From Flavobacterium ardleyense (GTDB taxonomy: Bacteria; Bacteroidota; Bacteroidia; Flavobacteriales; Flavobacteriaceae), in contig NZ_CP137891.1 of NCBI RefSeq assembly GCF_033547075.1, positions 3,038,001-3,102,000 of the forward strand: a DNA stretch of 64,000 bases, read 5' to 3'. Below are positions 61,258 to 64,000 of the stretch, piece after piece. A model generated the notes under the pieces. That model was not told the DNA's origin, did not search any database, and worked only from the letters and a program-made list of their open reading frames with translations. Numbering within the stretch: position 1 is the stretch's first letter; the number at the start of each line of letters is the position of its first letter. Position numbers and translations under genes: made by a program.

Positions 61258-61761
61258 ATGAAAAAATTAATTCTGTCAGCTTGTATGATTGTTGCTGTTG
61301 CCTTTTCGGCAAATGCACAAGAAATAAGTCAAAATGCATTGGGTCTTCGTATTGGAGACAACGATGGTTTTGGTGGAGAACTTTCTTACCAAAGAGCGTT
61401 GGGTTCAAACAACCGTTTAGAGCTTGACTTAGGATGGAGAAATAGCGAGCACTATGACGCCTTAAAGATTACTGGTCTTTACCAATGGGTTTGGAATATT
61501 GACGGAGGTTTTAACTGGTATGCTGGATTAGGTGCTGGATTAGGAACCTTTGATGGTGACAAAAAATATTTCTACGACGAGAAATACGATAAGAACAGTG
61601 GAACTTTTGCATTACTTGCTGGGGATATTGGTATCGAATATTTATTTGACTTTCCATTGCAAATTTCTCTTGATTTACGTCCAGAGCTTTACTTTGGTGG
61701 AAAATACAGAACAGATAATTTTGCGCCAGATATAGCTTTAGGTCTACGTTACAGATTCTAA
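61258..61761 (+). CDS. Outer-membrane beta-barrel protein
   Basis: A 167-residue exported protein with signal peptide (ending SANAQ). The mature chain has short amphipathic strands (NRLELDLGWRNSEHYDALKI, FNWYAGLGAGLGTFDGD, FPLQISLDLRPELYFGG) and ends IALGLRYRF, an outer-membrane barrel terminus with final Phe. It is probably an eight-stranded barrel. It shows no close likeness to the protein encoded at 4590. Promoter and terminator make it monocistronic. Function unknown. Confidence 0.82.
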   Translation: MKKLILSACMIVAVAFSANAQEISQNALGLRIGDNDGFGGELSYQRALGSNNRLELDLGWRNSEHYDALKITGLYQWVWNIDGGFNWYAGLGAGLGTFDGDKKYFYDEKYDKNSGTFALLAGDIGIEYLFDFPLQISLDLRPELYFGGKYRTDNFAPDIALGLRYRF

Positions 61762-61780
61762 AATATAAAATGAAAATGCT

Positions 61781-61807
61781 AAAAATCCCGATTCGTCGGG
61801 ATTTTTT
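61781..61807 (+). terminator. Terminator of the 61258 barrel gene
   Basis: AAAAATCCCGA pairs with TCGGGATTTTT around the tetraloop TTCG, with one further T. Confidence 0.88.
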
Positions 61808-61888
61808 GTTTTGGTTACTTTCGTAATATAATGGTCTTTTTTTAATAATAAAAATGAAGCACTGTACGCATTAATGCTCTTTTTGGCT

Positions 61889-61896
61889 TACTTTTG
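61889..61896 (+). promoter_or_regulatory. Predicted -7 box of the antiporter gene
   Basis: TACTTTTG matches TAnnTTTG, 62 bases upstream of the start codon at 61959. Confidence 0.45.
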
Positions 61897-61958
61897 AGGG
61901 TTCATTCTGCTCTCAATCTACTTCAAACTTTTGAAGGGAGTATTAACAGAATTTATTT

Positions 61959-64000
61959 ATGGAAAAATATTTCGCGCATTTTATACACGAGTTCAAAACT
62001 CCACTAGATAATCCAGTACTAATTTTTTCGCTTATCCTGTTTATAATTTTGCTATCGCCAATATTATTGCGCAAAATTAAAATTCCTGGAATTATTGGAC
62101 TTATTGTTTCAGGCGTCGTAATCGGGCCTTTTGGTCTAAATATCCTAGAACAAAATTCTGCAATTGATCTTTTTTCAACTATTGGTCTTTTGTATATTAT
62201 GTTTATCGCAGGTCTAGAACTTGATCTACAAGAGTTTAAAGCTCATAGAAATAAAAGTTTAATTTTCGGATTTCTTACCTTTATTATTCCACTTTCAATC
62301 GGATTTCCAGTGTGCTATTATCTGTTAGAATATAATGCTATGGCTAGTATTTTGACTGCGTCAATGTTTGCAACTCATACGCTCGTGGCCTACCCAATCG
62401 TGAGCAGTTTGGGAATTTCGAAAAATCCAGCAGTAGCTGTTACAGTCGGCGGAACAATTTTAACCGACACTGCAGTTCTGATTATTTTGGCTGTAGTTAT
62501 GGGAAGTTCGCAGGGAAGTTTGGACCAAGAATTCTGGATCAGATTGGTACTTTCTCTAATTGCTTTTACTGCAATAATGTTTTTGATAATTCCGAGGATT
62601 GCAAAATGGTTTTTCGAAAAACTAGAAAGCGAGAAGCACGCCCATTATATTTTTGTGCTTTCGGTAGTGTTTTTTGCCGCGTTTTTGGCAGAGGCTGCCG
62701 GTGTTGAACCTATTATAGGTGCCTTCTTCGCCGGACTTGCGCTCAATCCATTAATACCAAATTCGTCAGCCTTAATGAACCGAATTGAATTTTTAGGTAA
62801 CTCTCTGTTTATTCCGTTTTTTCTTATTTCGGTGGGAATGCTGGTCAATACGCGAGTAATTTTCTCCGGACCGTCAGCTTTGATTATTGCCGGAACGTTA
62901 ACCATTGTCGCAATTAGTGCCAAATGGTTTGCAGCCTACTTTACCCAGCTTATTTTTAAATTTTCAGGGCCTCAGCGCCAACTTATTTTTGGATTAAGTA
63001 GTGCGCACGCTGCGGCAACCTTAGCAGTTATTCTCGTTGGTTACAAAGCTCAAATATTAGATGAAAATATTCTCAACGGAACAATTATCTTGATTCTAGT
63101 TACTTGTATTGTCGCCTCATTTGCAACTGAAAAAGCCGCTAGAAAAATTATTATTAGTGATGAAATGGAAGATGAAGATATTGATCAGATATCTACAAGC
63201 GCCAATGAACACATCCTAATACCATTTGTGGACATTGAAAACGTGCACAAACTTTTAGAATTTGCGACGATGATCAAAGAAAAGAAATCTCCAAAACCTA
63301 TCACAATGCTATCGATCGTCCCCAATAACGAAGAGGCAGAGATCAATATTGCAAAATCACGCAAAAAATTGGACGAGTATGTACTTCAAGCCGCTGCATC
63401 GGAGATAAAGGTCAATACAATGGTAACGATTGACCACAATCCGGCCAGTGGAATTGTGCGAACTGCCAAAGAGCTTACCGCAGACATTATTATTATTGGC
63501 TGGCCTACAAAAGTTGGTTTTATCGAGAAGATTTTTGGTGACAAGGCTACTTCAATAATTAATAACACTCACAAAATGTTATTTATATCGAGATTTCAAA
63601 AACCAGTAGCATTTAATAACAAATTAATCATGATTTCTCCTGCATTTACTGAGCGGGAGGTTGGTTTTGAACAACTAATTCAAAAAATCGCGCGAATAGC
63701 TCAAGAGTTCAATATGCCAATTATTAGCTATAGTGATGAGCGGACTAATGATGCTCTCAATAAACTTCTTATTGACAAAAAAATTAGTATTAGACCAATC
63801 TTTAAACGATTTGAAGATTGGGAAAAATTTTCTAAGTTAAGTGAGGAAATAACCGAAAAGGATTTGATTATCTTCAACTCAGCCCGACAGGGATCTATTT
63901 CGTACGAAACTATTTTAGACCGGATTCCCTACAAATTAGAAAAATATTTTAAAAATAATAACCTATTAATTACCTACGCACAGCAGAGCAAAACTTTAGA
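61959..64000 (+). CDS. CPA2-type cation:proton antiporter with C-terminal USP-like domain, 3' truncated by window edge
   Basis: The frame runs from ATG 61959 off the right edge (680 codons seen). The first 400 residues hold about 12 helices with family segments KIPGIIGLIVSGVVIGPFG, LLYIMFIAGLELDLQEFK, FATHTLVAYPIV and GGTILTDTAVLIILAVV. From about residue 410 a soluble part begins (EHILIPFVDIENVHKLLEFA, ADIIIIGWPTK), resembling two universal-stress-protein-like domains. These proteins exchange Na+ or K+ for H+ at the inner membrane. The USP part may sense nucleotides. Confidence 0.92.
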   Translation, partial: MEKYFAHFIHEFKTPLDNPVLIFSLILFIILLSPILLRKIKIPGIIGLIVSGVVIGPFGLNILEQNSAIDLFSTIGLLYIMFIAGLELDLQEFKAHRNKSLIFGFLTFIIPLSIGFPVCYYLLEYNAMASILTASMFATHTLVAYPIVSSLGISKNPAVAVTVGGTILTDTAVLIILAVVMGSSQGSLDQEFWIRLVLSLIAFTAIMFLIIPRIAKWFFEKLESEKHAHYIFVLSVVFFAAFLAEAAGVEPIIGAFFAGLALNPLIPNSSALMNRIEFLGNSLFIPFFLISVGMLVNTRVIFSGPSALIIAGTLTIVAISAKWFAAYFTQLIFKFSGPQRQLIFGLSSAHAAATLAVILVGYKAQILDENILNGTIILILVTCIVASFATEKAARKIIISDEMEDEDIDQISTSANEHILIPFVDIENVHKLLEFATMIKEKKSPKPITMLSIVPNNEEAEINIAKSRKKLDEYVLQAAASEIKVNTMVTIDHNPASGIVRTAKELTADIIIIGWPTKVGFIEKIFGDKATSIINNTHKMLFISRFQKPVAFNNKLIMISPAFTEREVGFEQLIQKIARIAQEFNMPIISYSDERTNDALNKLLIDKKISIRPIFKRFEDWEKFSKLSEEITEKDLIIFNSARQGSISYETILDRIPYKLEKYFKNNNLLITYAQQSKTL

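Overview
The window looks like chromosome of a member of the Flavobacteriaceae, close to Flavobacterium. The DNA is AT-rich. Start regions lack Shine-Dalgarno sequences but often carry the Bacteroidota -7 box TAnnTTTG. The gene families are typical of the phylum: MeaB with a split methylmalonyl-CoA mutase, head-GIN/PspC/PadR cluster, DUF6929, a DnaJ with half a zinc domain, a CrtZ carotenoid cluster, SPII lipoproteins and outer-membrane barrels. The genus is inferred from protein and repeat style, not from a marker gene.

Layout. 1-6157: two MFS drug exporters, meaB, a MATE exporter with a small acidic partner, an outer-membrane barrel and a PPK2 kinase. 6216-9937: a DUF6929 protein, then a repeat array of four 265-bp modules plus a fifth module that carries an IS200/RAYT-type HUH transposase. 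10090-22421: an M1 peptidase lipoprotein, an ABC-F protein, a 104-bp tandem array, a minus-strand block (ABC-2 exporter, sigma-54-type response regulator, orphan DEAD domain, DUF2007), grpE-dnaJ, an epimerase and a DUF4442 protein. 22561-27649: DUF4870, PadR, PspC, two GIN-domain proteins and a transglutaminase-like protein, probably an envelope module. 27724-29570: trxB, then tRNA-Pro whose 3' end is repeated three more times downstream. 29862-37493: an AraC-regulated block (two SDRs, NDH-2-like oxidoreductase, DUF308, amidohydrolase) and a secreted pair (HIU hydrolase-like, GlcG/HbpS-like).

37638-45635 is a photoprotection cluster: a MerR/B12-binding regulator of the CarH/LitR type, crtI, crtB, an SRPBCC protein, crtZ, a TspO-like membrane protein, photolyase, lipocalin and an epimerase. 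The regulator has a clear promoter whose -7 box lies between the arms of an inverted repeat. 46060-50735 is an MFS exporter divergent from a sulfide/persulfide module: Crp/Fnr regulator, MBL-rhodanese fusion, rhodanese, TPMT-like methyltransferase and a small membrane protein, with a 5-4-5 palindrome between the regulator and the enzymes. A toxin-antitoxin pair, udk, an FtsB-like protein and mutA-mutB follow. Two orphan genes sit between mutA and mutB, bracketed by a 21-bp duplication of the mutA 3' end. The window closes with an S9 peptidase, a lipoprotein, a barrel protein and a truncated CPA2 antiporter.

The most unusual content is non-coding: the transposase-linked hairpin modules, the tRNA-Pro tail array, two families of about 150-bp hairpin elements with conserved ends and variable but self-complementary arms, and the mutA/mutB insertion.
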